DNA of 64,000 nt from Antedon bifida (taxonomy: Eukaryota; Echinodermata; Crinoidea; Comatulida; Antedonidae), in the NCBI GenBank assembly GCA_963402885.1, contig OY727095.1:4035001-4099000 (forward strand). Reading direction: 5' to 3'. Of this stretch, positions 33,780-45,395 are shown piece after piece. The position numbers and the translations under genes were made by a program. The number at the start of each line of letters is the position of its first letter. The first letter of the stretch is position 1. Under the pieces are notes generated by a model. It saw nothing but the letters and a program-made list of their open reading frames with translations. It was not told where the DNA came from and did not search any database.

Positions 33780-36700
33780 ATTAAAAGCAAATAGAGCAAA
33801 AGAAAAGTCACAAAGTAGCCAGCAAAGAAATCAGTTTAAAAGCCAACAAAGCAAAAGAAAAGTCACAACGTAGCCAGCAAAGAAATCATTTTGCAAATGA
33901 AGCAAAAGAGAAGTCACAAAGTAGCCAGCAAAGAATTCATTTTGCAAATGAAGCAAAAGAGAAGTCACAACGTAGCCAGCAAAGAAATCATTTTGCAAAT
34001 GAACCAAAAGAGAAGTCACAAAGTAGCCAGCAAAGAAATCATTTTGCAAATGAAGCAAAAGAGAAGTCACAACGTAGCCAGCAAAGAAATCAGTTTGCAA
34101 ATGAATCAAAAGAAAAGTCACAAAGTAGCCAGCAAAGAAATCATTTTGCAAATGAATCAAAAGAAAAGTCACAACGTAGCCAGCAAAGAAATCATTTTGC
34201 AAATGAACCAAAAGAGAAGTCACAAAGTAGCCAGCAAAGAAATCATTTTGCAAATGAATCAAAAGAAAAGTCACAAAGTAGCCAGCAAAGAAATCATTTT
34301 GCAAATGAAGCAAAAGAGAAGTCACAACGTAGCCAGCAAAGAAATCAGTTAAAAGCAAATAGAGCAAAAGAAACGGGAAGTAGCCATAGAAAATATTAAC
34401 AGAGAAATTATAAGAATGTAATAAAAAATAAATAAAACCAAAACACAATAAGTGAATGAACCATGAAGTAATATGTACAAGGAAATGTAGACACAAATAA
34501 CTGTGCTCCAGGCCCGCTGATAGTTTTCTCAGTAATACTCCCGGAAATTCGGATGTTGCGGTGAGTGAAGGGCTAATACTAGTTAAAAACAATTAGTGGA
34601 GACAAGTACATAATGTAGGCCTACCCATTTAGTCGCATGAGACATAGCACGGTTGTACAGTATAGCCTTGTTATCAACTCCAGTAATGAAGTGGGTTTTT
34701 GTTTTCAATGTATCCAAATCTAGTATAACTTGCTTTCTGGCATAATTTGGACTCATCTGGCATCGAAGGCTAAAAAGTCTGCCATAATTCTTTGACTGTT
34801 TATGTTAAATTAAGGGGAATAAATTCAAAATCAGAACATATTAAGTTATTCATATCAATTACTGGGGAAAAAATGACCATTACATTTTTTTATATGGGAA
34901 ATGCTCTAAAATTTAGCGATTTACCATCTAAAGCATACGTTTTTCATTGTTTTTTTTTAACCCGTTGGTCACATTGATTATGTTTGTGTAATATAAAGAT
35001 GTGCCATACTAAACACAGGGCATGTCATTTGTACTACGATGCGTGTTTTGTCAAGTTGGGAGTTCGTGATAGAGTGAAGGAGGATAATTTTTCAAAAATA
35101 AACTTTATTTGAGTTTATTTTATGCACCAGATGGAACGGTGAGCTAAAAGGCTAGCTAATCCTGGAAAACCCCCTATACCTAGCTGCTAAAACCATTGAG
35201 CAACCAGCTTAGTTACAGGTTCGATGAGCCTTCAAAGTAGCCAGCAAAGAAATCAGTTTAAAAGCCAACAAAGCAAAAGAAAAGTCACAATGTGCCAGCA
35301 AAGAAATCATTTTGCAAATAAAGCAAAAGAAAAGTCACAAGGTAGCCAGCAAAGAAATCAGTTTGCAAATAAAGCAAAAGAAAAGTCACAACGTAGCCAG
35401 CAAAGAAATCAATTTGCAAATAAAGCAAAAGAAAAGTCACAATGTAGCCAGGAAAGAAATCATTTTGCAAATGAACCAAAAGAGAAGTCACAACGTAGCC
35501 AGCAAAGAAATCATTTTGCAAATGAACCAAAAGAGAAGTCACAAAGTAGCCAGCAAAGAAATCATTTTGCAAATGAACCAAAAGAGAAGTCACAACGTAG
35601 CCAGCAAAGAAATCATTTTGCAAATGAACCAAAAGAGAAGTCACAACGTAGCCAGCAAAGAAATCATTTTGCAAATAAAGCAAAAGAAAAGTCACAATGT
35701 AGCCAGCAAAGAAATCATTTTGCAAATGAAGCAAAAGAGAAGTCACAACGTAGCCAGCAAAGAAATCAGTTAAAAGCAAATAGAGCAAAAGAAACGGGAA
35801 GTAGCCATAGAAAATATTAACAGAGAAATTATAAGAATGTAATAAAAAATAAATAAAACCAAAACACAATAAGTGAATGAACCATGAAGTAATATGTACA
35901 AGGAAATGTAGACACAAATAACTGTGCTCCAGGCCCGCTGATAGTTTTCTCAGTAATACTCCCGGAAATTCGGATGTTGCGGTGAGTGAAGGGCTAATAC
36001 TAGTTAAAAACAATTAGTGGAGACAAGTACATAATGTAGGCCTACCCATTTAGTCGCATGAGACATAGCACGGTTGTACAGTATAGCCTTGTTATCAACT
36101 CCAGTAATGAAGTGGGTTTTTGTTTTCAATGTATCCAAATCTAGTATAACTTGCTTTCTGGCATAATTTGGACTCATCTGGCATCGAAGGCTAAAAAGTC
36201 TGCCATAATTCTTTGACTGTTTATGTTAAATTAAGGGGAATAAATTCAAAATCAGAACATATTAAGTTATTCATATCAATTACTGGGGAAAAAATGACCA
36301 TTACATTTTTTTATATGGGAAATGCTCTAAAATTTAGCGATTTACCATCTAAAGCATACGTTTTTCATTGTTTTTTTTTAACCCGTTGGTCACATTGATT
36401 ATGTTTGTGTAATATAAAGATGTGCCATACTAAACACAGGGCATGTCATTTGTACTACGATGCGTGTTTTGTCAAGTTGGGAGTTCGTGATAGAGTGAAG
36501 GAGGATCATTTTTCAAAAATAAACTTTATTTGAGTTTATTTTATGCACCAGATGGAACGGTGAGCTAAAAGGCTAGCTAATCCTGGAAAACCCCCTATAC
36601 CTAGCTGCTAAAACCATTGAGCAACCAGCTTAGTTACAGGTTCGATGAGCCTTCAAAGTAGCCAGCAAAGAAATCAGTTTAAAAGCCAACAAAGCAAAAG

Positions 36701-38095
36701 AAAAGTCACAATGTGCCAGCAAAGAAATCATTTTGCAAATAAAGCAAAAGAAAAGTCACAAGGTAGCCAGCAAAGAAATCAGTTTGCAAATAAAGCAAAA
36801 GAAAAGTCACAACGTAGCCAGCAAAGAAATCAATTTGCAAATAAAGCAAAAGAAAAGTCACAATGTAGCCAGGAAAGAAATCATTTTGCAAATGAACCAA
36901 AAGAGAAGTCACAACGTAGCCAGCAAAGAAATCATTTTGCAAATAAAGCAAAAGAAAAGTCACAATGTAGCCAGGAAAGAAATCATTTTGCAAATGAACC
37001 AAAAGAGAAGTCACAACGTAGCCAGCAAAGAAATCATTTTGCAAATAAAGCAAAAGAAAAGTCACAATGTAGCCAGCAAAGAAATCATTTTGCAAATAAA
37101 GCAAAAGAAAAGTCACAATGTAGCCAGCAAAGAAATCAGTTTGCAAATAAAGCAAAAGAAAAGTCACAATGTAGCCAGCAAAGAAATCAGTTTAAAGCAA
37201 ATAGAGCAAAAGAAACGTGAAGTAGCCATAGAAAATATTAACAGAGAAATTATAAGAATGTAATAAAAAATAAATAAAACCAAAACACAATAAGTGAATG
37301 AACCATGAAGTAATATGTACAAGGAAATGTAGACACAAATAATTAACTGTGCTCCAGGCCCGCTGATAGTTTTCTCAGTAATACTCCCGGAAATTCGGAT
37401 GTTGCGGTGAGGGAAGGGCTAATACTAGTTAAAAACAATTGTGGAGACAAGTACATAATGTAGGCCTACCCATTTAGTCGCATGAGACATAGCACGGTTG
37501 TACAGTATAGCCTTGTTATCAACTCCAGTAATGAAGTGGGTTTTTGTTTTCAATGTATCCAAATCTAGTATAACTTGCTTTCTGGCATAATTTGGACTCA
37601 TCTGGCATCGAAGGCTAAAAAGTCTGCCATAATTCTTTGACTGTTTATGTTAAATTAAGGGGAATAAATTCAAAATCAGAACATATTAGTTATTCATATC
37701 AATTACTGGGGAAAAAATGACCATTACATTTTTTTATATGGGAAATGCTCTAAAATTTTGCGATTTACCATCTAAAGCATACGTTTTTCATTTGTTTTTT
37801 TTAACCCGTTGGTCACATTGATTATGCTTGTGTAATATAAAGATGTGCCATACTAAACACAGGGCATGTCATTTGTACTACGATGCGTGTTTTGTCAAGT
37901 TGGGAGTTCGTGATAGAGTGAAGGAGGATAATTTTTCAAAAATAAACTTTATTTGTATTTTGAGTTTATTTTATGCACCAGATGGAACGGTGAGCTAAAA
38001 GGCTAGCTAATCCTGGAAAACCCCCTATACCTAGCTGCTAAAACCGTTGAGCAACCAGCTTAGTTACAGGTTCGATGAGCCTTCAAACTATATCA
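33780..38095. repeat. Triplicated 1.42-kb unit: 51-bp minisatellite plus about 0.85 kb of unique sequence
   Basis: Three tandem units: arrays at about 33790-34370, 35233-35810 and 36655-37215, each followed by the same block (CTGTGCTCCAGGCCCGCTG ... GGTTCGATGAGCCTTCAAA). Units 1 and 2 match at an exact 1421-bp offset in the non-array part. Unit 3 has more small indels. The array unit AGCCAGCAAAGAAATCA, TTTTGCAAATGAA, CAAAAGAGAAGTCACAACGT is 51 bp (17 codons), so several frames stay open: plus-strand QQRNHFANEPKEKSQRS and KEIILQMNQKRSHNVAS, minus-strand NDFFAGYVVTSLLVHLQ. I treat these as by-products of the period, because no splice, homology or single-frame bias supports a gene. Confidence 0.93.
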
Positions 38096-38433
38096 TAATC
38101 AAATCTTGGGCGCTGGGATTGCGGATTCTTTACAATAATTAACAACTTATTTTTTACTTAGGGAATGTACTGTAGTTTGTGAAGTCGCTTGGTCACTTGT
38201 CTAAAGGTAAACTATAATATTATAGGATTATCATGATACTGTATTACACTAAATTAAGGTTCAGTAAGTTACCCTCATGCCCGTAAATCTGGTTTCAAAG
38301 AAACTAGTTTGATATTCCAAAAAGGAAATTGTTATTACAACGTCATCGTAAGATTCATTTCAATTTCATCTTAAACCCAATTTAAAGTTATGTGATAAGA
38401 TCTTAATCATAACAATCACATCCTGAATTCAAA

Positions 38434-38440
38434 TATAAAT
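38434..38440 (+). promoter_or_regulatory. TATA box of peptide gene 1
   Basis: TATAAAT within AAATATAAATAGGGGC, about 30 bases before the inferred start of the non-coding first exon. The paralogous gene at 44.5 kb has a TATAAAAG in the equivalent place, which strengthens the call. Confidence 0.6.
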
Positions 38441-38464
38441 AGGGGCACACTCACAACATGTAAT

Positions 38465-38579
38465 CGGTCCTAATACGAGTACTATACTGAAGTTTTACTG
38501 AAGTATCTACAAGGCTGTTTGACTGTCTGTGACGTTTGCGAACAACTGAAGTTTAACTGTGTTCCATTGAGCTCAGCGT
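38465..38579 (+). other. Non-coding exon 1 of peptide gene 1 (inferred)
   Basis: Sequence after the TATA box, ending AGCTCAGCGT|GTAAGT, a strong donor. It lacks a useful ATG. The matching acceptor TTTCTTACAG ends at 40850, four bases before the start codon. The exact transcription start is a guess from TATA spacing. Confidence 0.5.
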
Positions 38580-38614
38580 GTAAGTTTTTAATAGCTTTAT
38601 GTATTTTAATTATG

Positions 38615-38645
38615 CCTAACCCTAACCCCTAACCCTAACCCTAAC
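38615..38645. repeat. Interstitial telomere-type repeat (CCCTAA)n
   Basis: About five units of CCTAAC/CCCTAA (one with an extra C) lie just inside the intron of peptide gene 1. This is the animal telomere repeat, in a short internal tract. Confidence 0.85.
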
Positions 38646-38787
38646 ATGCATTACCATATACTCTGTTATTTATATAGTTATAATTGTTTATTTGATTTTG
38701 TTATCTTTTGTTTTGATGTTAAGAATAAGTGTAAGTTAGAAAACGTACAGCAGCCATTGTATTGCATTATCTTCTATTTATTTCTTG

Positions 38788-40474
38788 TGGTGGCGCCAGG
38801 ATTTGCCCGACGGGGGGGGGGCCGAATTCCCCGACCGGGTAGGGGGCGGGGCCGTACGCGCGAAAGAGGGGGTGGGTTTGGGAGGGGGTATCCCCCTCCT
38901 GAGCCTCAGAAAATTTTGAAAAAATAGATGCTTACACACTGTTTAATAGGCTAGAGCAACTAGTTTCCATTACATTTAATAACAATGTTACATAATGTAA
39001 ATTTAAATAAATCCTTCCTAAATACTCTAATACGGATCTTTTTCGACGAACTAATAATAAACTTTGATCGAAAAACACTTCAAACGAAATGAACATTTGG
39101 TAATGCGGCACTCCGAAAATGCCTCGATAGTGCATGTGTTTAGTGTACGACTGTGCTTTGGTGGTCTGTTAACCTCAGATATATACCCTATAGCCGGGTG
39201 AATAACTCAATGTAATTTAGTATACAATGATTGCCGTAATCGCCGTGTCTATAACACAAATCAATAAAATGCCAAATCACCACACACGTTTTTTCGGCCG
39301 TGATAGAACAAGACATTTCATGTTTATGTTATGTCTATGAAATAATAATAAAAGAACATCATGTTTCTCGTTTTTTATTGTTTATACTGCATACCATTAT
39401 ATAAAAAATCTTCATACGCGAGAAAAAAGTTCACGATATTACACTCTACTCTGTACGGGGGTGTAAATATACAGGTCCACGCTATTCGCTTGCACACGGA
39501 CCAGGGCGGAAAATGGTGTATTTTTGGAGAGTGATGACGTCAGCATTCACACGAGGAGCAAGCTAAGACAACGTGATGCTGGTAGTGGGAGTGCATGTGT
39601 TTTGAAAATAACTCGGTTGTGGGTATTTTCCGAAGATTTTAAATCACGTTTTCTTTTTAAACTCTTGAATTCATAAATAGTAATTAAACTCTTAGCTCTT
39701 TCACTTAAGTAGGCCTATTTACACAACTATAGCTCTAGCCTACTCTTCTTAATTAAAAGAGTCAAGTGCGTCGAATCTGCGTTTAGCGACGGTCGCGGGT
39801 TTGGTGCATCTTTTTTCCCCTTTAGAATTAAGGTGGGTGGCTAGCCACCCTATTCACCCCCTAGATCGAGATTTATGCGCGAAAAGAAACGTGATCAGAC
39901 CCTGTTTTATGGTTCGGGCCAACCGCTTCCTCTTTCCAAATCGAACCCCCACCCAAACCCCTTTAATCGACAGCGAACATACACGCGGTACACCAATGGT
40001 TATTGGTAAATTGAAACAATTCGTAAACTCAACCGTGAGAACATAACTCGTACCTTTATCCCTGTATGAACGTACGTCGATGCGTAGTTGCAAATGAATC
40101 TCCGATTTTCGCCTGGAATCTGGAAAATACACATTTTGGTCCCTGGATGTAATATGATACAGCCCAGATATGTCGACGCGTATACCGCAGTGAGCCGGCC
40201 GGGCCATGAAAGATTCGTACAAAGAGACACCGCCAGACAAATGCGTACCACATACTGTTTACTTCGCTGTCAGTGTATCGTATGTACGTCAAAAATAGAA
40301 TGCCGCAGTTACTTACAATATATAGTAGTACACTTATGGTTTTATTTTTTACCAGAAAAGAAATGATCATATTTTTCTCCCCGACAATAAGGCCAATACT
40401 CCCCGACAGGGGGGCCAGCTTTCCCCGACGGGGGGGCCTTGGCCCCCCTGGCCCCCCCGCTGGCGCCACCACTG
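38788..40474. mobile_element. Non-autonomous hAT-like element, 1.69 kb, in the intron of peptide gene 1
   Basis: The left end TGGTGGCGCCAGG and right end CTGGCGCCACCACTG are inverted. Flanking TTTCTTG is duplicated (38781-38787 and 40475-40481). The right terminus, read outward in reverse, is CAGTGGTGGCGCCAG, a typical hAT form; the first bases of the left terminus are missing or overlap the duplication. Subterminal regions are rich in CCCCGAC/GGGG runs at both ends. No transposase was recognised, and the open frames inside are short and overlap on both strands. Confidence 0.8.
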
Positions 40475-40854
40475 TTTCTTGCGCGTAACAGAAAGGGGAG
40501 TGGAAACTAACATGGAATTTAAATTGATAGGTTTAAATATTATTTCAGTTACAAACTACTACATACTATTATACGCGCGCTCGTTTGAATCTGTGGATTA
40601 TCCCACAATGCTCCTTACGTACTTATGCGTTTTATCACCAGAGATGATGACGTCACTACTTGACATTCAATGAAAATGTACTCAACCTAATTATCATTAT
40701 TTATTAAAAATCTACACAATTTGTTTGGGTTATGATCATTCAGGAACTTTTGTTCATGGTATTATGTGTTTTGACGAAGTATAAAAGTACAAGTCTATTA
40801 GAAGGCACCGTGCCACACATTTAACTAATACTATAGTTTTTTTCTTACAGAACT

Positions 40855-41199
40855 ATGTCGTCGTTCCAATTGATACTTATGATAGTTTGCGTCGTCGCCA
40901 TCGCAAATATTGACGCTAGTGCCATAAATCGGCTCCTGAGGAAAAATCAATCTCAAAAACATTTAGCAAACGTTCAACGCCAGATCTTTAATCTCTCACC
41001 AGCAACGAGCAGTGATTTCCAGCAGACAAACAGTCACAACGAAGAAAGTCCAGAACAATATTCTCAGTACACCTATTCAAGTTCCTTTCCTAACAAACGT
41101 TTTAAGAGAGATGACGGCGAAGAAGACGCGCTCCTAAGAGCCTTGGATGAACTCCATCAAAAGTTACAATTGCCAGGTCTACATCGCTTCTTTTCTTAG
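40855..41199 (+). CDS. Secreted peptide precursor, paralogue 1 (114 aa)
   Basis: The product is not recognised. One coding exon follows the acceptor ending at 40850. Residues 1-23 form a signal peptide (hydrophobic QLILMIVCVVAIA, then DASA). Next are INRLLRK, a Gln/Asn-rich spacer, an acidic Tyr-rich block (HNEESPEQYSQYTY, 61-74), paired basic sites NKRFKR (80-85), and a 29-residue C-terminal peptide DDGEEDALLRALDELHQK (86-103) plus LQLPGLHRFFS. The C-terminal peptide should form an amphipathic helix. The layout is that of a neuropeptide or hormone precursor; no cysteines follow the signal peptide. A close paralogue lies 5.5 kb downstream in the same orientation. AATAAA signals are at 41275 and 41564-41573. 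The helix recalls CRH/PTH-like ligands only in general shape, so no family is claimed. Confidence 0.8.
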   Translation: MSSFQLILMIVCVVAIANIDASAINRLLRKNQSQKHLANVQRQIFNLSPATSSDFQQTNSHNEESPEQYSQYTYSSSFPNKRFKRDDGEEDALLRALDELHQKLQLPGLHRFFS

Positions 41200-41579
41200 A
41201 ACTTTTAGAACGACTTGTCTCTGGCCTAGCCTTCTATTCGGCATTGGTTCAAGATGGAATCGGCGAATTAATTTAATAAAAGTCAATCAAGCTCATTAAA
41301 GAAACTCGTACAACAAGCTCATGAAAAAATTCGTATATTGTAATTACTATAATAATAGTTTTGTTTGTTTATGTACTAATTATATATATGCCTAATATAG
41401 ATAATTTTCAAATGATATAAGCTAAAAGAAGAATGTTTAGTTTATGGTTGATAATTAATTATATTTAATTAATTAATTGATTTCATTATCATTAACTTCA
41501 TATTAATCATATTGAATGCTACATTGTTTTAATGTTCAAAACTCTTATTTCAAAACGTATGTTAATAAATAAAATAGTT

Positions 41580-42280
41580 GTTTAGAACACGTTCTATTTT
41601 TCTATTCTTTTTACTGTATATTTTAAATAGAAGTTATCTGTGAAATGTCCACTATAATATCTCTATGCTTGAACAGAATCAACAATTTCTAATCCAACAA
41701 TCTGGAACACGTCGCGTCTGGAGATGTATTTATGTGGCACACAATTAAAAAAAATGTTCAAATTCCCATTGCCAAATTAATTATACTGCCCTCAATTTTT
41801 CGTTTCCCTGGTTTTACAGAACGATCATCATCAGACGTCCACCAATCCTAATCTCGAAATATGGAGCAAATAAAATAATTAAATAAAATTAAATAATGCA
41901 AGTTAAGATCGGCTTGATTAATACAAAAAAATGCAAAAAATAATAAAGAAACAATAAGTCAACAATTAAAACAAAAATGGTAATTCTTACGCAGTTAAGT
42001 AGTTTGGGAACGGCAGGTAAATTGATTTGTCTGGAATTTTACTGAACAAACAGTTGGGAGAATTGAAGCGAAGTGTTTAAAAATGAACATAAAATAAATT
42101 TAAGACATCTGTTAAAAAGTTGATACCCAATCGGAAAGCAGAACAACAAAGTATCTGAGCAGGCGATTACGTCACTGCTTATGGCACTAAATTTAGTTCC
42201 TATTATTCTATAAGAATTTACTGATTTTCTCTACTTTCTTTTTGGTATTTAGTGAGACAGAAAAGAAACTTAAAAATATG
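41580..42280. other. Intergenic, distal part shared with the 3' flank of peptide gene 2
   Basis: 41527-41620 (TTAATGTTCAAAACT ... GTTAATAAATAAAATAG) resembles 47680-47770. CTGGAACACGTCGCGTCTGG at 41701 resembles CTGGAACACGTCACGTGTGG at 47892. The gene duplication therefore took at least 500 bases of 3' flank with it. The rest shows no gene. Confidence 0.6.
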
Positions 42281-42628
42281 TCCGGATAGCAATTTTTTTC
42301 GTATATAAGTTGGGGACCACTTTGAGAAAGATAGCCGAACTAATTCCTAACATAACTAAACCTAAATAATCTGTCACATTAAATTTAAAAATAAAAAAAA
42401 AGAAACTGCTCGTGAATTCGAACCCCGTAAATCGCCATACAAATTCCAGAGCCTAATCCGTTACGACTACAAAGACGGCTCGAGAAAAAACATTTGCATT
42501 AGCAAATTGTAGTTAGCTCAATTCTTACGTCACACTTTATGGATATGAATAATGAATATTCATGTGTATTTTGTGACGTTTCACGAGGGGTCCCCAACTT
42601 ATGTACGAAAAGAAATATCGCGTCCGGA
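42281..42628. mobile_element. Inverted-repeat element (TCCGGA ... GTTGGGGACC ends), 348 bp
   Basis: The left TCCGGATAGCAATTTTTTT then CGTATATAAGTTGGGGACC, and the right GGTCCCCAACTTATGTACG then AAAAGAAATATCGCGTCCGGA, are inverted over about 40 bp. A one-ended remnant of the same family lies at 53908-53952. The interior holds a tRNA-like segment on the minus strand. Confidence 0.8.
42405..42480 (-). mobile_element. tRNA-like (SINE-type) segment inside the inverted-repeat element
   Basis: The minus strand reads GAGCCGTCTTTGTAGTCGTA, ACGGATTAGGCTCTGGAAT, TTGTATGGCGATTTAC, then GGGGTTCGAATTCACGAG. There is a good B box (GGTTCGAATTC) and a plausible A box (TAGTCGTAACGG) at tRNA spacing. The acceptor-stem pairing is poor, so a functional tRNA is unlikely. 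Confidence 0.45.
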
Positions 42629-42937
42629 TATTACGTTGCGTTTGGTCGATATATTACTTCCTACCATTATTTACGGTTAACAAAAACAAACGCCGTGTTG
42701 TTGAGCAGATTTACGTAATCAAATTATTAGTCTTCTGAAGTATATTCTTCATTAAACCACAGTTATTACGTGTTTCTTTCTTATTTCAAGGATTCACCTG
42801 TTATTAAAACAAATATTTTTGTGTTTATTTACGTCACAAAACAAACGACTATCCTGAGTGACTAAAAGGCAGTTTGCTTAATTAATTAAGGACAGATTAT
42901 ACGTATTTTAAAATATTTGTTTTAAGTAGTTGTTTTG

Positions 42938-43090
42938 TTACCTCCGCCAAGGAGTCATGTTTTCACCTCTGTATGTTGGTCTGAACAGCCTAGAGGCCAT
43001 TTTTATTCGATTTTTGCCAAACTTGTCCACAGTGATCCATGTAACAGCATAGAGGTATTAGTAATTTGTTTTGTTTAAAAGACCATCGGC
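42938..43090. repeat. Dispersed repeat beginning TTACCTCCGCCAAGGAG
   Basis: The words ACCTCCGCCAAGGAG, GTTTTCACCTCTGTATG and GATTTTTGCCAAACTTG are, from memory, a phrase common to a widespread marine-invertebrate repeat. One copy only here; class unknown. Confidence 0.45.
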
Positions 43091-43196
43091 AGAATTTGAA
43101 CCAGGTTTTTAATCATGGAAACCTACATTCATTCATACAATTACACATTATTGAAAACAAAGTAGAAGTCAACTGTAGGAGTTTGGTTTGTTTTAA

Positions 43197-43306
43197 TTAG
43201 TCCACCAGTCGACATTTCGATTGTTGTCTAGATTCCGAGATCAAGTATTATACATATGAAACGCCATGTGTGCCAACATATTTATATTTTTACTAATATT
43301 AAGTTG
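43197..43306 (+). repeat. Dispersed repeat, copy 2 (first copy at 7979)
   Basis: TTAGTCCACCAGTCGACATT through ATGAAACGCCATGTGTGCCA to TTTTACTAATATT, matching 7979-8077 in the same orientation. Confidence 0.7.
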
Positions 43307-44549
43307 AAATACCTAGAATATCCTGCTCAAAAGTAACAATACATTACATACATAAAATGATCTACATAACGAAAGTATTAGGAGACGCATATATCTTATA
43401 TTATTTGTATTCTCATATATTATACTATATTAGGTACTGTATATATATTATATTGATTTATAATTATAATCTTATCACATGACTTTAAGATGACCAAATT
43501 CAAATGACATCACCATCGTCTTTACGATGACGTTGGACTGTAGAAATAATTTCCTTATATAGATTTATGACATATGCAAGTGAGCATAGGCCAGTGACCA
43601 AACATGTTCAGTTTTTTAAAAAGAAAATGTATTTACAGTAAGTGTATTGTTTTTTAATGTTGTTAAATCGAAAAATGTCTGTCTTTATTTCATTTCCACG
43701 AATGTGGGATGAGATTCCGGTACATAAAATACAATAATGTGCTTGTCTTTCCTTTCCGAGTTTGTGTTTTGTCCTTTCCGATGTAGTACTAGTCTTTACC
43801 GCGTTTGTGCTGGTCCTTTCCGATGTTACAAATTGGCTTGTTCTTTCACAGTAATGTTGTGCTGGTCATATCCCGATGAGTGCCTGTTATTTCGATGTTT
43901 ATGCTAGTATTTTCCGAAGATATGCATGTCTCTTCATAGGGCCAACTTATACGTTGTCTTTTCTGCCACTAACGGCCGCCCATACTAAACCGAAATGTGA
44001 TGTTTAATGGTACAGCATTTTGCTTAATTGATTCGCATTTCGAAAACCAACATGTAGTGTGCGTCCAAATAATAAAATTGAAATCGCGTGATTGACGCGT
44101 AAGAATGACATATGCTTCCTTACGGGTTCTCAGTTGAAATCCGCCATCCAATTGTGCAGTGGGTCTATTTTCCATGTACACATCTAATAACTTTGGGATA
44201 GTTTAACTATATGCCTACATCTTATAGGCGTATATCAACAGTATAATCATTATTTTCATTAAAAAAAATTATCAATATTTTTATTATTTACAATTATATT
44301 TTTATCTAAAAACTCGTATCGGAATAAAAAACAAACTGTTATCACAGAATTTTGTAATACAATTTTTTTCTAATAATAGTCAAATTCAATCGAGATAACA
44401 TTAACTGTTTATAAAATGTCATAAATAAAAACACAAACATTGAATAAATATCAGTTTCTGAACAAACTGCCGAAGATTCTCAGCATGTTGTTAAATTACT
44501 CATAGCTAGGAAGTGACAATTTGCGCATGCGTATTAGATGATATGATGA
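43307..44549. other. Upstream flank of peptide gene 2
   Basis: No gene. 43740-43925 contains a loose, degenerate repetition of TCCTTTCCGATGT / GTCTTTCCGAG words. The rest is AT-rich sequence leading to the TATA box at 44550. Confidence 0.45.
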
Positions 44550-44557
44550 TATAAAAG
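44550..44557 (+). promoter_or_regulatory. TATA box of peptide gene 2
   Basis: TATAAAAG in ATGATGATATAAAAGCATGC, about 30 bases before the inferred non-coding exon 1. A good consensus match. Confidence 0.65.
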
Positions 44558-44579
44558 CATGCTTGTGGAACTGGAAAAC

Positions 44580-44770
44580 ATCAGTGGCAAGTTGACTGTT
44601 GACTATCTCAGTGAAAGGTTGAGCAGAGAATTTGAAAGACAAACTTGAGTGAAATAGTTGGACAACCTTCGTGAAACATTTTGTTTTTTTCGATTGAATA
44701 GAGAAAGAAGGGAGATCAAGACTCCGCATTGTGGTAGATATTTTACGTAGATTACGGGACTAAAAAACAG
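44580..44770 (+). other. Non-coding exon 1 of peptide gene 2 (inferred)
   Basis: About 190 bases from the expected start to the donor AAAAACAG|GTAAAT. It splices to the acceptor TTTTCTTACAG ending at 46332, which has the same context as in gene 1. The first exon is only weakly similar to that of gene 1. Confidence 0.5.
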
Positions 44771-45146
44771 GTAAATATCAAATAATTTTTACGCAAAATG
44801 TCGTAGTTTTTTATATAATTAAAGATATTGGATAGTGTTTGTCGTAAAATACCAAATTGACATGAATAGTGAAAATTGCAATTTAATCAGCGTAACGGAA
44901 TTAGGCTTGTTAAACGCATTCAGAACGCGATTAGATCGCTATTGCGTTTGCAAGCAAGCGTATCAAATAATGTGTGTATTGCCATGATTACTAATGATCA
45001 TAAAGATGGAAATCGATCGACGATGTTAGTGAAATACAACGTAAATATTATACGGTTGCATTAATTAAACTATAAATCATTATTATTATTATTAAAAGAT
45101 GTCAGTTCTTGGAAAACAATTACGGGTTTCTATAAGTGAATTGTGT

Positions 45147-45388
45147 AGTAGAGCCCCTCATTTCGGACACATGTGAAACAAAAAAGGCCTTTTTTAAACA
45201 CTTACAGCCAACCCATTTTCAGTGGAACCCTTAAGCCCTGTCTACACTATCAAACTATGTGACAGAAAAATGTGATGTGCCCATATATGGACATGATGAT
45301 GTCATCAATACCATATTTAAGCATATCACTCCCATATTTAAGCATATCACTACCATATTTGGGAACATCACACTTTTTTTAGAGCTTT
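45147..45388. mobile_element. Family-3 fragment followed by a family-2 element, in the intron of peptide gene 2
   Basis: GTAGAGCCCCTCATTTCGGA ... CAGTGGAACCC (about 45147-45231) resembles family 3. It abuts a family-2 copy, TTAAGCCCTGTCTACACTAT to CACTTTTTTTAGAGCTTTA (45232-45388), with an internal duplication of the ATATCACTCCCATATTT part. Confidence 0.72.
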
Positions 45389-45395
45389 ATTCAAT

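Noticed and set aside
33831-37263. Long repeat-protein frames (up to 253 codons) on both strands
   Set aside because: The 51-bp period is a multiple of three, so open frames are expected in several phases. No homology, splice support or single-frame bias was seen. Kept as a finding, not as genes.
38646-38927. 93-codon frame with a Gly/Arg/Pro-rich C-terminus
   Set aside because: It crosses from intron sequence into the G-rich end of the hAT-like element; the GRGR-type residues come from G runs.
39801-40488. Cluster of overlapping 64-138-codon frames on both strands
   Set aside because: All lie inside the hAT-like element, overlap one another, and none resembles a transposase.
42405-42480. 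Functional tRNA gene on the minus strand
   Set aside because: The B box is good, but the acceptor and anticodon arms do not pair convincingly. A SINE-type remnant fits better.
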